Shown here piece by piece: positions 45,579 to 56,906 of a stretch of 64,000 nt of DNA; positions within the stretch are counted from its first letter, which is position 1; every line of letters starts with the position of its first letter. Origin of the DNA: Tricholoma matsutake (Eukaryota; Basidiomycota; Agaricomycetes; Agaricales; Tricholomataceae). The position numbers and the translations under genes were made by a program. The notes beneath the pieces are model-generated. The model searched no databases. It worked only from the letters and a program-made list of their open reading frames with translations, and was not told where the DNA came from. Location of the stretch: positions 9,610,001 to 9,674,000 of the forward strand of contig AP026541.1 in NCBI GenBank assembly GCA_026075535.2. The letters run 5' to 3'.

Positions 45579-45769
45579 TGATGACCTGATAATATCCACA
45601 CATGTACAAGTGTGTCGGTAACAACAATGTACAATATGTGTAACATAGTATATAAACCCTAAATATATGCCTAGGAGACCCCAGTTGTGTTCTCTTAGGT
45701 ATTCCACCTACGTTTTCGGTGTGAAAGGCCTTTGTCAACAAACTCACCTATTAATAACCCCTCGCATCA
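45579..45769 (+). repeat. 191 bp LTR of a different family
   Basis: TGATGACCTGATAAT... to CCTCGCATCA has 5 bp inverted ends (TGATG/CATCA), a TATA-like GTATATAAACCC and a possible poly(A) signal TTAATAAC. It truncates the element A integrase. No convincing target duplication; it may be the remaining LTR of a deleted element. Confidence 0.5.
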
Positions 45770-47005
45770 GAACCATCAATTCCCCCATCACGAGTGCGGA
45801 TCCTGCCCCCTTCTTGTAGAGAGAACCCACATGGTCTTAGCTAGCAGATAGTGGGTGTTGCCCTAACAGTTACCTGCCAAACAAAAGTGCTAAAATTAGT
45901 TCATTTAACACAAAAGAATGTCTTTTTCCCAGATAATATACATAGAGTCACTTGGATTACTTGCTAATAGATTAATATAAAGTCTATGTCTTAATAGAAG
46001 TCCTGAGGGTCTCTATTCTCTGGAAATGCCCAGCCGATAATGGTGCCTGCCAAAAAAAAGTGACAAGGTTGAAGAAATGAGCCAGAATAGGTAGAATATG
46101 GGCTTGTATTCTCAGATAATATATATATAGTCCTAAAGCCCACAAGTCTTAGGGAGACCAAGATATGGCACCATCTTGAAAAACAATATTGCTCATACTA
46201 ATTCCATATGATGCCACCAAACATTTCCATCATACACATTCCTGACATATTCATATTATTATTTCCAGACTGTATTGATGGCAAACTTGCATGCTCTAAT
46301 CCCCACTGTGATGGCAATTTAGACTTGATTAGTGTATGTTGGATTAGCATCCCTTGTTCATCAGCTGGATCTCTTCACCATGTGTTGTAAATGAACAATT
46401 ACTCAACTGGTCCTCTTTTTTCCATGGTACTATATGGATGTCCATCTTCCTTATCATGCGGCTGATCAACCTAGCAATAAAAGCTCTGTCTTTGTCTTGG
46501 TCAAGGCTGGCCATTATTTTAATGTATGCCAAGCCCAATGGTAAAACCAGAAGAAATGATCCATGTTTAACAAGAGGGCTAGAAATGTGGTGCTCAATTA
46601 GTCCACCATGTGAATATTTAATTTTTTCTAATTTCTTATATGTGAATCGCTCTGGACTTGTTCTGAGCTCTGTTATCAGATGTGGCAGCAGGGACTCATC
46701 ACTAGATTTGGCAGCCAGTAATGATGCCCCTTGTGGCTAAGCATTGATGGCTAGAATGATGACCACCATTTCTGGGACTTTGGTTCACAGGTTGATTTTG
46801 TTCAACCTGCAAGAAGAGTCATGAACTGGATGACATGATGCTAGCAAGGAGGATTCCTGGGCCTGAGATTGACCCCAGTATTGCCTGTCATTGTGGAGGT
46901 GGTTTGCTGTGCTCAACCTCAACTTTGTATTTCTTAATGACAATAGTGCCCAGAGTCTGGGCCACACTTTGTGGCATTGTTGACTATGTGGGGTGAAAAG
47001 ACCAG
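45770..47005 (-). other. Duplicated exon-like blocks and possible 3' end of the split gene
   Basis: Two related blocks at about 45885-45990 and 46045-46150 share (minus strand) TATATTATCTGGGAA/GAATA and a GGCAGGTAAC/GGCAGGCACC edge, suggesting a duplicated exon with donor. The rest shows no certain frame; 46344-46538 (-) is open but featureless. Confidence 0.3.
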
Positions 47006-47437
47006 TCAATTGCATACTTTACTTGGGCAGGTATAATATAATACACACCTCATCATCTGTTTGCATTGGGATGTCCTGGTCCTGGTGTTGGTGTGCATCC
47101 TGCTTGCCATTGCTATCGTTGTTGTTGCTATAATTCTTGTTATCCACATTGTCTGCCATCTCGTCAACATTATCTGTCTTACCTTTGGACTGAGGGTAAT
47201 TTCATCATCCATTTTACCCTCAGTTTCATCATCCATCTTACCCTCAGTTTTGTCATCTGTCTTCCCCTCATTGATGTTATCTGTCTCCTCCTCTAGGACT
47301 GGCTTGCTTTGGTAGATTTGCTTCATCACCTTGACCTTCTTTGCACTCTCAGATACTTGCTTTTTCTGCAGACACTTCTTACCTGCTGAGGCCTGTTGCT
47401 TGGTAGATGTTTTCACAGGAGGCTTGACCTGTTCCAT
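47006..47437 (-). pseudogene. Split gene, Lys/Glu-rich part left of element 3
   Basis: Open frame starting MEQVKPPVKTSTKQQ with a short internal repeat EGKMDDE/EGKTDDK (about 47180-47260). Excising element 3 joins it directly to the frame ending VVDLMVEKTP at 52870, so it is the downstream part of the large minus-strand gene. Very charged and probably disordered; no domain. Confidence 0.5.
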
Positions 47438-47449
47438 GCTGGCCCTTGG

Positions 47450-47875
47450 TGTAAGGGGACTAGGGGGGTGCCCTGTGTGTTTTTCCTATTTTTTATGTTT
47501 GTCCTATATTTTTCCCCACCTCATTTCCTTCTATTCTTCATTTTCTATGATTTTTCCGGATTTTATTACTAATTTTCCCTTGCTATCATGTTTGTACATG
47601 TTGACACTTTTATATTTAGAGGCGGAGTACCCCTTCCAACACATACCCCTTGGTATGATGTCATTCAGTGGCCTTGATCCACCTATCTCCGCCTTTTTCT
47701 ATTTTTAGGTTATATTTGATTTTTGTCGTCTTCACATATACTGGGCATCAGCAAGGGGATCCTTAGAGTTTTCTCTTCGGATTTCCCTTTGCTAGGTGTG
47801 TCCCCAATGCCTGTATTATGTAGTATAATTTTAACTTCAGATTTCCCTTTGCTAGAGGCTTAGGTTGCCCTTATA
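47450..47875 (+). repeat. Element 3 5' LTR (426 bp)
   Basis: TGTAAGGGGAC to CCCTTATA. Contains two GGATTTCCCTTTGCTAG-like repeats near its end and a CTTTTATATTTAG TATA-like block. GTAGAAAACTCTC follows, the likely primer binding site region, a sequence also found after the element 4 LTR. Confidence 0.92.
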
Positions 47876-47906
47876 GTAGAAAACTCTCCCCTAAGGCCCG
47901 AAAATT

Positions 47907-49160
47907 GTGAACGTGCTGCCCAAGATAGGCAGGTACGGACTGGACAACACTTCCCAAAGCTCCACAGAGTCCCTACACACCGTTCCAGATAATCTCGCCT
48001 TTATTACGCTGCCATTTTCGCCAAATGCGCTCCCTAGCGACATGGATGCATCAGAACGCTTCAACGCGCTTGAAAGCGACGTTTCTGGAATGCATGCGCA
48101 AATCGACTCGCTTAAATCTACGATTGAAAACTTTGTTAGGACCCTCCAGGCTAACCCTACGACCAATAGTTCCCCCTTTATGACTCCAAGCGCACCCAAC
48201 AACGACGTTTTGCCAAACGCATCCGCTAAGGAATGCACCCAGATCAAACCGTCCCCCCCCGCCGAATTTAATGGTGCATGTGTGCAGGGACATGCATTCC
48301 TTAATTCCTGTGAGTTATACATTAGTCTCCAGTCGCATCAATTCATCGATGAGGCTGCAAAAATTTATTGGGCCTTCACATACATGAAATCTGAACGCAC
48401 CTATCTCTATGTGGACTGTATCCTATGTCAAACTAAAGAACTCGGTTCTCTACCTTTCTCCACTTGGGGTGACTTTCGAGCTGAGTTCGTATGCCACTTC
48501 TGCCCCCTCAATGAACGCCACCGAGCAGTGACATGACTTGAGTCATCCGCTTACCACCAGGGACGTCGATCCATGGACGACTATATCGATGAGTTCAAGG
48601 ATTTGGTGGACATGGCAGGATATGGGAGTGGGTTACCAGTGGTGGTGAAGTTCCGACAGGGGCTCAACCGAGAAATTCAGGACCAGATTGCACAGATGTT
48701 GGAAGGGCGCCCAGCGGACGATGATATCCTTGCTTGGTATGAAGCTGCTTCACTCTGTGACGATAACTGACTCACAAATGTGGCGTTTAATGCTGCATTC
48801 CATGCTCCAACTACCACTCATACACCCTACACCTTCAATCGAAGCCTCCCCTGCCCTAACCCCATTCCTGGTCATCAAACTCCCACACCAGCTGTCAATG
48901 TCCTAGTACCAATGGATGTTGATGCAGCCCGCAGCCGTGCACGTAAGTTGGATCTCTGCTACCATTGTGGGGAACCTGGACACAGGGCTGGAGCATGTCC
49001 CCATCATCAGGATATCTGCATGCTCACCCCTGAGGGATGAGACGAACTCCTGCAAGATTTGTTGGCACTTGTAGATGTTGAGGAAGCGAAGGATCAAGTT
49101 GCAGAGGAGATTAAGTTGGAAGTTGTAGAGGAGCAGGATTTTCCTATTTGCAGCGAGTGA
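47907..49160 (+). pseudogene. gag: Element 3 Gag
   Basis: One frame from 47907 with only TGA stops at 48534, 48768 and 49038. An N-terminal coiled segment (ERFNALESDVSGMHAQIDSLKSTIENF) is followed by a capsid-like region (FNGxxxQGHAFLNSCELYI, AAKIYWAFTYMKS, FSTWGDFRAEFVCHF, DDYIDEFKDLVDMAGY) and the zinc knuckle CYHCGEPGHRAGACP near 48958-49002. It ends at GAG TGA at 49158. It forms the particle core. Without the three TGAs it would be a normal-length Ty3 Gag of about 415 residues. Confidence 0.85.
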
Positions 49161-49780
49161 ATCATACATCCTCACTGCCTGTCCATAACCGCTTTGAAGT
49201 CTTGTCAGTTGAATCCCTGGAGAATGAATCCATTTCTGTGACTGCTCCCCTCTCTGACCCTTCGAAGTTGGCTAAAGACGTACCTGCTCTCCCCATCTCT
49301 CCTTCTACTCCACATCCCAAAATTAAATCATGGGAGTGTAAACTACCACGCAAGTATATTGTGGCATCCACTCCCTCTGCACATTCCTTGAACCTATCCA
49401 TCGAACTGCAGACGACCGACACTGGACAGATACTCGGTGTCTCTGTGCTCCTGGACTCTGGTGTGACTGGTCTCTTCATTGATTCCCATCTGGTACAACA
49501 ACATCGCCTAAATACTCGCTCACTCTCACGTCCGATACCTGTATATAACGTGGATGGATCCCCAAATGAAGCTGGTGCCATCTGAGAGGTTGCAGACCTC
49601 GTTCTCCGTTACAAAGATCATAGTGAGTGTGCCCTTTTTGCTTTCACTCAATTAGGAAAGCAAAAGGTAATTTTGGGATATCCATGGCTTTGAGACCATA
49701 ACCCAGAGGTCGGCTGGCATACTGGGGAGGTTACCATGAGCCAATGTCCATCCGCTGTCGGACGTGTTTCACAGAAGCCA
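49148..49780 (+). pseudogene. pol: Element 3 protease
   Basis: The frame overlaps the end of Gag in the -1 register. It carries VSVLLDSGVTGLFID (active-site Asp-Ser-Gly near 49454) and VILGYPWL, the usual second retropepsin motif. TGAs are at 49583 and 49691. The latter follows the WL of the ILG-WL motif, where relatives have Arg. An indel near 49744 changes frame before the linker. Confidence 0.8.
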
Positions 49781-49883
49781 GGCAAGAACGTCGTGGACAG
49801 AAGGCGGCGATACGACGTACTCAGAAGTGTCGTGCTGGACCCCTGCCTATACCTGAAGTGGAATTCAAGGGGTTCCTGATCTA

Positions 49884-51213
49884 ATGCCGGACTCGGATGA
49901 TGATGATGAGGACCCAGAGGAAGTGGAGGAGGGTGATTGGATCTTCTACACTGCGATTCGCTCATCGCATGAGGTGTGTGCCACATCGAACATATCCCAA
50001 TGCCTCGCCAAGGCCTTCCACAAAAACAACACTGCTAAATCCTCTACTAACTCCTTACTCCCTCATCTCCATGAGTTTGAAGATGTGTTCTCCAAGGAGT
50101 CATTCGACTCTCTTCCTGCACACAAGCCATGGGATCACGCAATCAAACTCACCCCCGGCACAACCCCTTCATCCTGCAAGGTCTATCCTCTCTCTCCGGA
50201 AGAACAACGGCAGCTTGACCAGTTCATCGACGAGCACCTGGCCTCTGGACATATTCAACCATCAAAGTCACCCATGGCCTCTCCCTTTTTCTTTGTCAAG
50301 AAGAAGGATGGCTCACTTCAACCGGTTCAAGACTACAGAAGGCTCAACAACATCACGGTCAAAAATTGCTACCCACTACCCCTCATCTCTGAACTCGTAA
50401 ACCAGCTCCGTGGAGCCCGATACTTCACCAAGCTCGATGTCCATTGGGGCTATAATAATGTGAGGATAAAGGAGGGAGATGAGTGGAAGGCAGCCTTTTG
50501 TACCAACCGTGGTCTTTTTGAACTGCTTGTCATGTTCTTTGGCCTTACTAATAGCCCTGCCACCTTCCAGATCATGATGAACGACATCTTCCACGACCTC
50601 ATCCTCGAAGGCATTGTCTGCATCTATCTTGACAACATCCTCATCTTCACTCGCATGGTTGAAGAGCACCGTCGCATCACGCGCCTCATCCTAGAGCGAC
50701 TTCGACGGTACAAACTCTACCTTCATCAGGACAAATGCGAGTTTGAAAAGACCAAGATCAAGTACCTCGGCCTGATTATCTTGGAGGGTCAAGTGGAGAT
50801 GGATCCTATCAAGGTAAACAGGGTCACAGCTTGGCCGACGCCCACAAACAAGAAGGAGGTGCAGTCTTTCCTGGGCTTCATCAATTTCTATTGGCGTTTT
50901 ATCAAGGATTTCTCACATCATGCATGACCACTGTTCAACTTGACAGGAAAGGAGGCATGGAGGTGGGATAATGCACAACAGGAGGTGTTTGAAAAGCTTA
51001 AGGAGATGGTCACTTCTGCTCTGATCCTTACCTTTGCTGATGATTCGCGTCCTTTTCGTGTAGAAGCTGACAGTTCTGACTTTGCGACGGGCGCCGTGTT
51101 GTCTCAGCAGTCTCTGGAGGACCAGAAGTGGCATCCTGTTGTGTTCTACTCCAAAAGCCTTAGTGCTGTAGAGCAAAACTACGAGATCCATGACAAGGAG
51201 ATGTTGGCAATAA
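49884..51213 (+). pseudogene. pol: Element 3 reverse transcriptase and truncated RNase H
   Basis: Clear Ty3 landmarks: WDHAIKLTPG, SPMASPFFFVKKKDGSL, VQDYRRLNNITVKN, YFTKLDVHWGYNNVRI, FFGLTNSPATFQ, then CIYLDNILIF near 50630, where the catalytic YLDD is YLDN. KYLGLII, KKEVQSFLGFINFYWRFI and, after TGA at 50925, the RNase H start (FRVEADSSDFATGAVLSQQS, KEMLAIM) follow. RNase H ends abruptly at 51213. The D-to-N change and LDVHW (usually LDVRW) both fit G-to-A at CpG. Confidence 0.88.
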
Positions 51214-52348
51214 TGTGTGCACTTGTGACCTTTGCTTATGCACCAAGGTTCCTCATCGCAAGCCTATTGGTGAGCTACACCCTCTTCCTGTTCCAGAGAG
51301 TCGTTGGGATGTTGTCAGTGTCGACTTTGTGGTGGAATTGCCAGAGTCAAATGGGTTTGATGCAGTGATGTGCACAGTTGACTCAGTGGGAAAACACACT
51401 CACTTCATTCCCACTCACACCACTGTCAGTGCCCTAGGTGCTGCTCGACTCTACCTCCACCACGTGTGGAAATTACATGGACTTCCTGGTGCCTTCCTCT
51501 CGGATCGTGGCCCTCAGTTCATGGCAGAGTTCACTCGTGAGCTGTACCGACTCCTGGGGATCAAACTCCTCGCTTCAACCACTTATCACCCACAAACTGA
51601 TGGCCAGATGGAGCGAGTCAACCAGGAACTGGAGCAGTACATCCACCTCTTTGTCAATGAATGCCAGGATGATTGGAACGATCTCCTTCCTTTGGCCAAG
51701 TTCGGATACAACAACCATGTCCATGCTTCCACTCAACAGACCCCTTTCCTCTTAGACACTGGACGACATCCATGCATAGGATTTGAACCTTGCCAAACTC
51801 CCTCACACATCGAGATGGTGAATGAGTTCACAGAACGCATGAGGGATAGCTTGGAGGAGGCAAGGGCAGCCTTAGCAAAGGTGAAGGACGACATGGCGCG
51901 ATTTTACAACCAACGCCACTCCCCAACCCCTCAGTACAAGGTTGGTGATCGAGTTTATCTTGACTCCAGTGATGTCTCCACTACACGTCCATCCAAGAAA
52001 CTCGCTCATCGCTTCTTGGGACCTTTCCCCATTGTCAAGTGCATTGGAATGCATGCCTATCGTCTATGCCTCCCAGCCTCCATGTCCAGACTCCATCCCA
52101 TCTTCCATGTCGTCAAATTGCTTCCAGCTCCCCCAGATCCATTCCCAGGATGCCATTCACACCCACCACCACCACCTACAGTGATCGAGGGAGAACCCCA
52201 ATATGAAGTCGAGTCAATCTTGGACAGCCATTTGCGTCGAGGAAAACTCCAGTATTTGGTACATTGGAAGGGTTATGGGTATGAGGAGAACTCATGGGTC
52301 GAAGAGTCTGATGTAAATGCCCCTCGGTTAATCAAGGAATTCCACTGA
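51214..52348 (+). pseudogene. pol: Element 3 integrase with chromodomain
   Basis: An uninterrupted frame of 377 residues. It starts within the second Cys pair of the zinc domain (CDLCLCTK), so the first half of that domain is deleted. The catalytic core is intact: SVDFVVELP, FLSDRGPQFMAEF and YHPQTDGQMERVNQ carry the D, D and E. Then come the GPFPIVKCIG/LHPIFHVVKLL tail and a chromodomain (YEVESILDSHLRRGKLQYLVHWKGYGYEENSWVEE split over about 52200-52340, with its aromatic cage residues). The frame differs from RNase H, so the deletion also shifted the register. It closes at TGA 52346. Confidence 0.88.
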
Positions 52349-52443
52349 TGGCACACTGCTGCACCGCGTCGCATTCAAGTCACAGACTTTGGTCGTATGC
52401 AATTTTGAATGCATCGGGGCGATGCATCTTAGAGAGGGGGTGA

Positions 52444-52869
52444 TGTAAGGGGACTAGGGGGGTGCCCTGTGTGTTTTTCCTATTTTTTATGTTCGTCCTA
52501 TATTTTCCCCCACCTCATTTCCTTCTATTCTTCATTTTCTATGATTTTTCTGGATTTTATTACTAATTTTCCCTTGCTATCATGTTTGTACATGTTGACA
52601 CTTTTATATTTAGAGGCGGAGTACCCTTTCCGACACATACCCCTTGGTATGATGTCATTCGGCGGCCTTGATCCACCTATCTCCGCCTTTTTCTATTTTT
52701 AGGTTATATTTGATTTTTGTCATCTTCACATATACTGGGCATCAGCAAGGGGATCCTTAGAGTTTTCTCTTCGGATTTCCCTTTGCTAGGTGTGTCCCCA
52801 ATGCCTGTATTATGTAGTATAATTTTAACTTCGGATTTCCCTTTGCTAGAGGCTTAGGTTGCCCTTATA
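52444..52869 (+). repeat. Element 3 3' LTR (426 bp)
   Basis: Same length as the 5' copy and about 98% identical. A purine tract, GAGAGGGGGTGA, precedes it at about 52432-52443. CTTGG follows as target duplication. Confidence 0.92.
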
Positions 52870-53763
52870 CTTGGGGTTTTTTCCACCATCAAATCCACAA
52901 CCTCATACGCTGTAGCTCTCTTAGCAATTTTGAGGAGGTCCCATTTGTCATCTACTGGCCAGATGCCTTTATCATACAGATTGATCATGATGTTGGGAGT
53001 AGTGTGTAATGTTTCTTCGATGATTTCTGAGCGAGCAATGTTCTGCATGAATTCCTGATGGGAAAATGCAGATTGTCAGTTGGATTGTGAACATAAAATG
53101 TGGGTTGTTGATACATACCGCTTTGAGGTCATCCAACTTCTTGACAATCAGCCAGAAGAAACCTTCTTGTCCCCAGATGGCTAGACCTGCCTTGGTGCTA
53201 TGCAGCTTCTTGAAGATGGACATAATATCCACCACCATGGCCTGTGTTTCCTCCTGATGCAATTGCTCTGATTTCACCTCTTGAATATAAAATGGTGCCT
53301 CCACATCCTTTACTGCTTGCTCTTGTGGACCCTTTTGACCTGTTCTGCTCTGGGATGCCTCTCTTCCCTGCACAGGTTTGGGTTTGACTTTAATTTTGTC
53401 CAGCCAGTAAAACTTGAAATGCAATGGCATCTTGCCACTGTCCCCTTTTGAGCGAGAGGAAACAATTGTGGTGTTGCATAGCAGAGATAAGAGAATTTTG
53501 AGCTTGTTGTAGATGAGAGCACTAGAAGGGCACTTGCAGAATATTTTTACTTGGTAGCTGGTCACACTAATTTTTTCAATGTGGGCCATAAAAATCCATT
53601 GTTTCCATATGCTCTTCTTGTGTGTTGTATGCCGCCAGTTATAATACAACTCATGGTCCAAAGGCCACAAGCCTGTGATGATGATGCCTTTGCTCAACGA
53701 TTTCATTTTTGTCATTGCATTGAAAGTCTCCATGATGTGCCCATCAGATACTCTTTCTGGCAC
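52870..53763 (-). pseudogene. Split gene, exons right of element 3
   Basis: From 53763 the frame MPERVSDGHIMETFN...GIIITGLWPLDHELYYNW runs to about 53120, reaches a GTATGTAT donor, and after an intron ending in CATCAG (about 53057) continues EFMQNIARSEIIEETLHTTPN...RATAYEVVDLMVEKTP to 52870, where element 3 begins. The splice keeps frame. No family recognised. The protein has no stop codons in this part except one at the donor, so the exon structure is credible. It may be a very large repeat-encoded protein. Confidence 0.5.
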
Positions 53764-54117
53764 TTGGACCCAGTAACATCCTTGAAGGAGGGTTGATCAA
53801 TGCTGCCGATGGATGTGAGATATTGCTGCATTGTGATGAAGAGGTCGAGATGTTTCCAGATGAAGAAAATGAACTATCCCATATTAGTGGTGGTAAAGCA
53901 CAGTGCGATGTCACACACCATATTGACAATGGCTTGGAATTTCTCCCACCTTTTCTGTTTGTTCTTGAGAATGGTACAAATGATGCCAGCACTGATGTCC
54001 TTTGCATTTGCTTTCACTGGTCTGGTGGCACAGACCAATCAAACCAAGTACAATACTATAGAAAATTGATCAGCCACCCATCAAATGACATTGAATAGCT
54101 GTGTGAGGAGATCACTG

Positions 54118-54660
54118 CCTGGGCAGGTCAAACTTGTTCGACCTATGAGTCGAAGTATGATAGGTGCCCTTCACAGGTTGAGTCAAGTCGACCTGCGAGT
54201 GTGTCCGTAGATGGAAGACCCTCGCAGGTCAAATGCATTCGACTAGCGAGCATTTATGGGATAGCCCTATGTCATTATATGCTCACAACTCAAACAGACT
54301 CAATCTGCAAGAGTCCACAAGATCACTGTGGACAACAATGCCTGCATAGGCTCACAGATTGAATGCATTTGACCTGCAAGAGTTTATGGGATAGTCCTAT
54401 GCCAGTATATACTCGCAACTCAAACAGACTTGACCTGCGAGTATGAACATTCTGATCACACTGTTGCAGGTTGATGCTATTTGACCTGTGAGAGTTGCAC
54501 AGAAGTGCTGATCACAGGATAATGGTATAAGGCGGTATATACTCACAAGTCGAATTGACTCGATCTGCGAATGTATACTGGCTCGGTAGTCCATTGTGTA
54601 CAAGTCCTCAAGGTCATCATATCCTTGCAGGTCACGTGTGTTCAACCTGTGAGCATTGCA
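54118..54660. repeat. Palindromic GACCTGCGAG repeat cluster 1
   Basis: At least eight units of the form CGCAGGTCAAATGCATTCGACxxGCGAG or diverged versions, with spacers such as TTTATGGGATAGCCCTATG. Many units are near-palindromes (GCAGGTCGAA...TTCGACCTGC). Several CpG positions are decayed to TpG/CpA. It lies between exons of the minus-strand gene. Confidence 0.7.
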
Positions 54661-54859
54661 TTATATAGATGACAGGGTGACTCACTTCATATATTGCCAA
54701 TCCAATATCACAAAGACTGTTGGACACCATTGGGACCATACTTTGTGTTATCAACAGCAATGGTGGAGCAAAGTGGAGGAACCTATGATCTATCATCACC
54801 CACGCCATCTTCTCTGGCAATACCTCACAGATTTTCCTGATTGCATTGCCTTGTTCTGG

Positions 54860-56110
54860 CTATTGGGCCAACTTGTTGGCATATTTGGTGAGAGTGTCAA
54901 CATATGTGGGAACTACTGATGTCCACAATGCTGATGACATCATGAAGAAATGCACATGTTTCCTGAAGTGCATCAGGAACATGGTATCGAGATCATTAAG
55001 TTGACCGCTTAGTAGGTCGATTTCAATGTCCATTTCTTCTTTGTTCTGTTCTGCTGAGGAATGGATGATTTCATTCCATGTGCAAGTGACAATGTTCTTC
55101 CACAGTCTGGACACTGCAGCATCGTCCTTCTTCATTTGGGCTTGCTGGTACTGGTCAAATTTCCAATCTTGGAGATCTCAAGACCATCTCCATTAAATAT
55201 ACCTTGCAAGACACTGAGCTCATAGTCCACAGTTGTAACAAATATCTATGTAATCATCAATATTGTACTAGTAAATGAATCATACAAACATTGACTGACC
55301 CTGCCATACATTCCATGAAGGTTTTTAGTGCAGAAGGGGATCAAGTAGATTGGATCGATGGTGTAGTGTGGGCAGTATATGTGCAGTCATTCCAGGTATT
55401 CGAGGGTTTTGAGGTGGTTGCATATCTGGCCATTTTTCGAGTTGGCTTTGATTACTTGTCCAATCCACTGATTCCACTTGTCCAGTCCCTGGTTCTTGTA
55501 CATATGATAATCCCTGACAAGTTTGTCCATCCATTTGGCTGGTCCTGCTATGTAATGGTGCACTTCCTCGTTAGAGGAAATGTGTCATGCACCAGCTGCT
55601 CTGTTTGCCAGCATCGCCTCTGTAATATATCCAGTGTTCAGGTATATGTTCACAGCATCATATTTTGTGGGTCACTCACCTTCCTTGTACACTGCAACTC
55701 CCCATATCTTCATCTTCTCCTGGACCTCTTTCTCCATGATGATCTGTGTTTCCATCAGACAGATCTTCTTTGTCAGCACCTCTGCTGCTGCTGAACCCTC
55801 CTTTGCCTTCTCTACCCACCTTTGTAGCTCATCCATCTTGTCCATGAACTTCTTTACCTTCTCTTGTGATGCCTTGATGATGATCTGGGCAGCCCATCAA
55901 TGATGTCGCCCTCCACCAAATTTCAATAGGATCCCACATCAAATTGCCTCCAGCATCAACTTCAGCATCGGTGCATCCTCAATGTTGGCAGTGGTGAAAA
56001 TGCTTGAAAAATTGATCGCCTACTTTGGGATGATGAGCAGAAGGAGGCTGTCCAAAGTGAAGGGTCAGAATTTCTGCTCCATGATCGACTTTGCTAACTC
56101 CCGGGCTTGG
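54860..56110 (-). pseudogene. Split gene, upstream exons (unknown function)
   Basis: From about 56110 a frame runs down the minus strand: QVEAQARELAKSIMEQKF, KASQEKVKKFMDKMDELQRWVEK (coiled coil), YDAVNIYLNTGYITEAMLANRAAGA, HISSNEEVHHYIAGPAKWMDKLVRDY, KANSKNGQICNHLKTLEYLE, HIYCPHYTIDPIYLIPF and GMYG, then an intron-like gap (about 55296-55237) and IFVTTVDYELSVLQ, followed by WKNIVTCTWNEI and FLMHFRKHVHFFMMSSALW to 54860. Most internal stops are TGA; TAG occurs at two places. No domain is recognised. With the pieces at 52870-53763 and 47006-47437 it would form one multi-exon protein. It resembles repeat-borne Agaricomycete proteins but I cannot name it. Confidence 0.45.
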
Positions 56111-56287
56111 GCTTCAACCTGTGGTCACCTAAGGCTGGGTCAAAGAGTGTACTTACTTTGATTGTTGCGGTGGTTGATAGTGAAGTTGATGACGGGAGGA
56201 AGACAGATTGAGAATGATATCAATCAGTCATGACATTTGCTTGTCACGTTATCTGTCAGGTGACTGCCTCATGTCCACCCCTTAACC

Positions 56288-56415
56288 CTACAGTTGTGAG
56301 GATGTGCTCGCAAGTCAAACTCATTTGACCTGCAAGGATGTGTTCACAAGTCAAACACATCCAACCTCCGAGGATGTGCTTGCAAGTCAAAGTCATTTGA
56401 TCTGCGAGCACATAC
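56288..56415. repeat. Palindromic GACCTGCGAG repeat cluster 2
   Basis: Three to four units of GTGCTCGCAAGTCAAACTCATTTGACC-type sequence in tandem, same family as 54118-54660. Confidence 0.65.
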
Positions 56416-56906
56416 ATGTGTAAGATCAAACATTTACCTCTTGGGATTGTATTCTGTTAGTAAACAGTCATCAATTGTGTAACTCTACCAGCCTACGTTT
56501 GTTAACCTACACCCTCACATCCCAGTCATTTACACACAATCAATGCCTTTACTCACACGTCCTCAGTCATGTATATGCTCATCAACATGGCATGCTGTAA
56601 CCCACGCAAGCAAATTGTTGAGCATGCCTGGCCATTCAAAGTGCATTCCTCTTTCTCATCTCATTCACTGTTTCAACAATGAGATCCCACAGTGCTGCCA
56701 TAGGATTCAAGTGGGGGTGAACTGGGAGATGGCAACCTTCCATTGCTACAATTACAGATTCTTATAGAGCTGGAGGAAGGTGGGCTGGTGGCAGGAGAAT
56801 CTTGTACATTGTCCTTCTCTCTCTTGTATATCTTCTGATCTTTTTTTGCAGTGCCTTCAAACATGCATAGGAGGGCTCATCCAGTGTGACTCACACAGGG
56901 CAGATA

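Larger units (their letters stand above)
47450..52869 (+). mobile_element. Ty3/Gypsy chromovirus element 3 (5.42 kb)
   Basis: Two 426 bp LTRs with a perfect 5 bp target duplication CTTGG (47445-47449, 52870-52874) enclose Gag, protease, reverse transcriptase, part of RNase H, integrase and a chromodomain on the plus strand. The LTRs differ at nine places, all transitions, seven at CpG. Six in-frame TGAs, a deletion across the RNase H/integrase junction and a damaged catalytic box disable it. It interrupts the large minus-strand gene of unknown function. Confidence 0.93.

Noticed and set aside
45579..45769. 5' LTR of element A
   Set aside because: Its sequence does not match the 1.15 kb element A LTR and its orientation signals run the other way; it is from another family.
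54118..54660. A CRISPR array
   Set aside because: Repeats are diverged and palindromic, spacers are not uniform, and the genome is eukaryotic.
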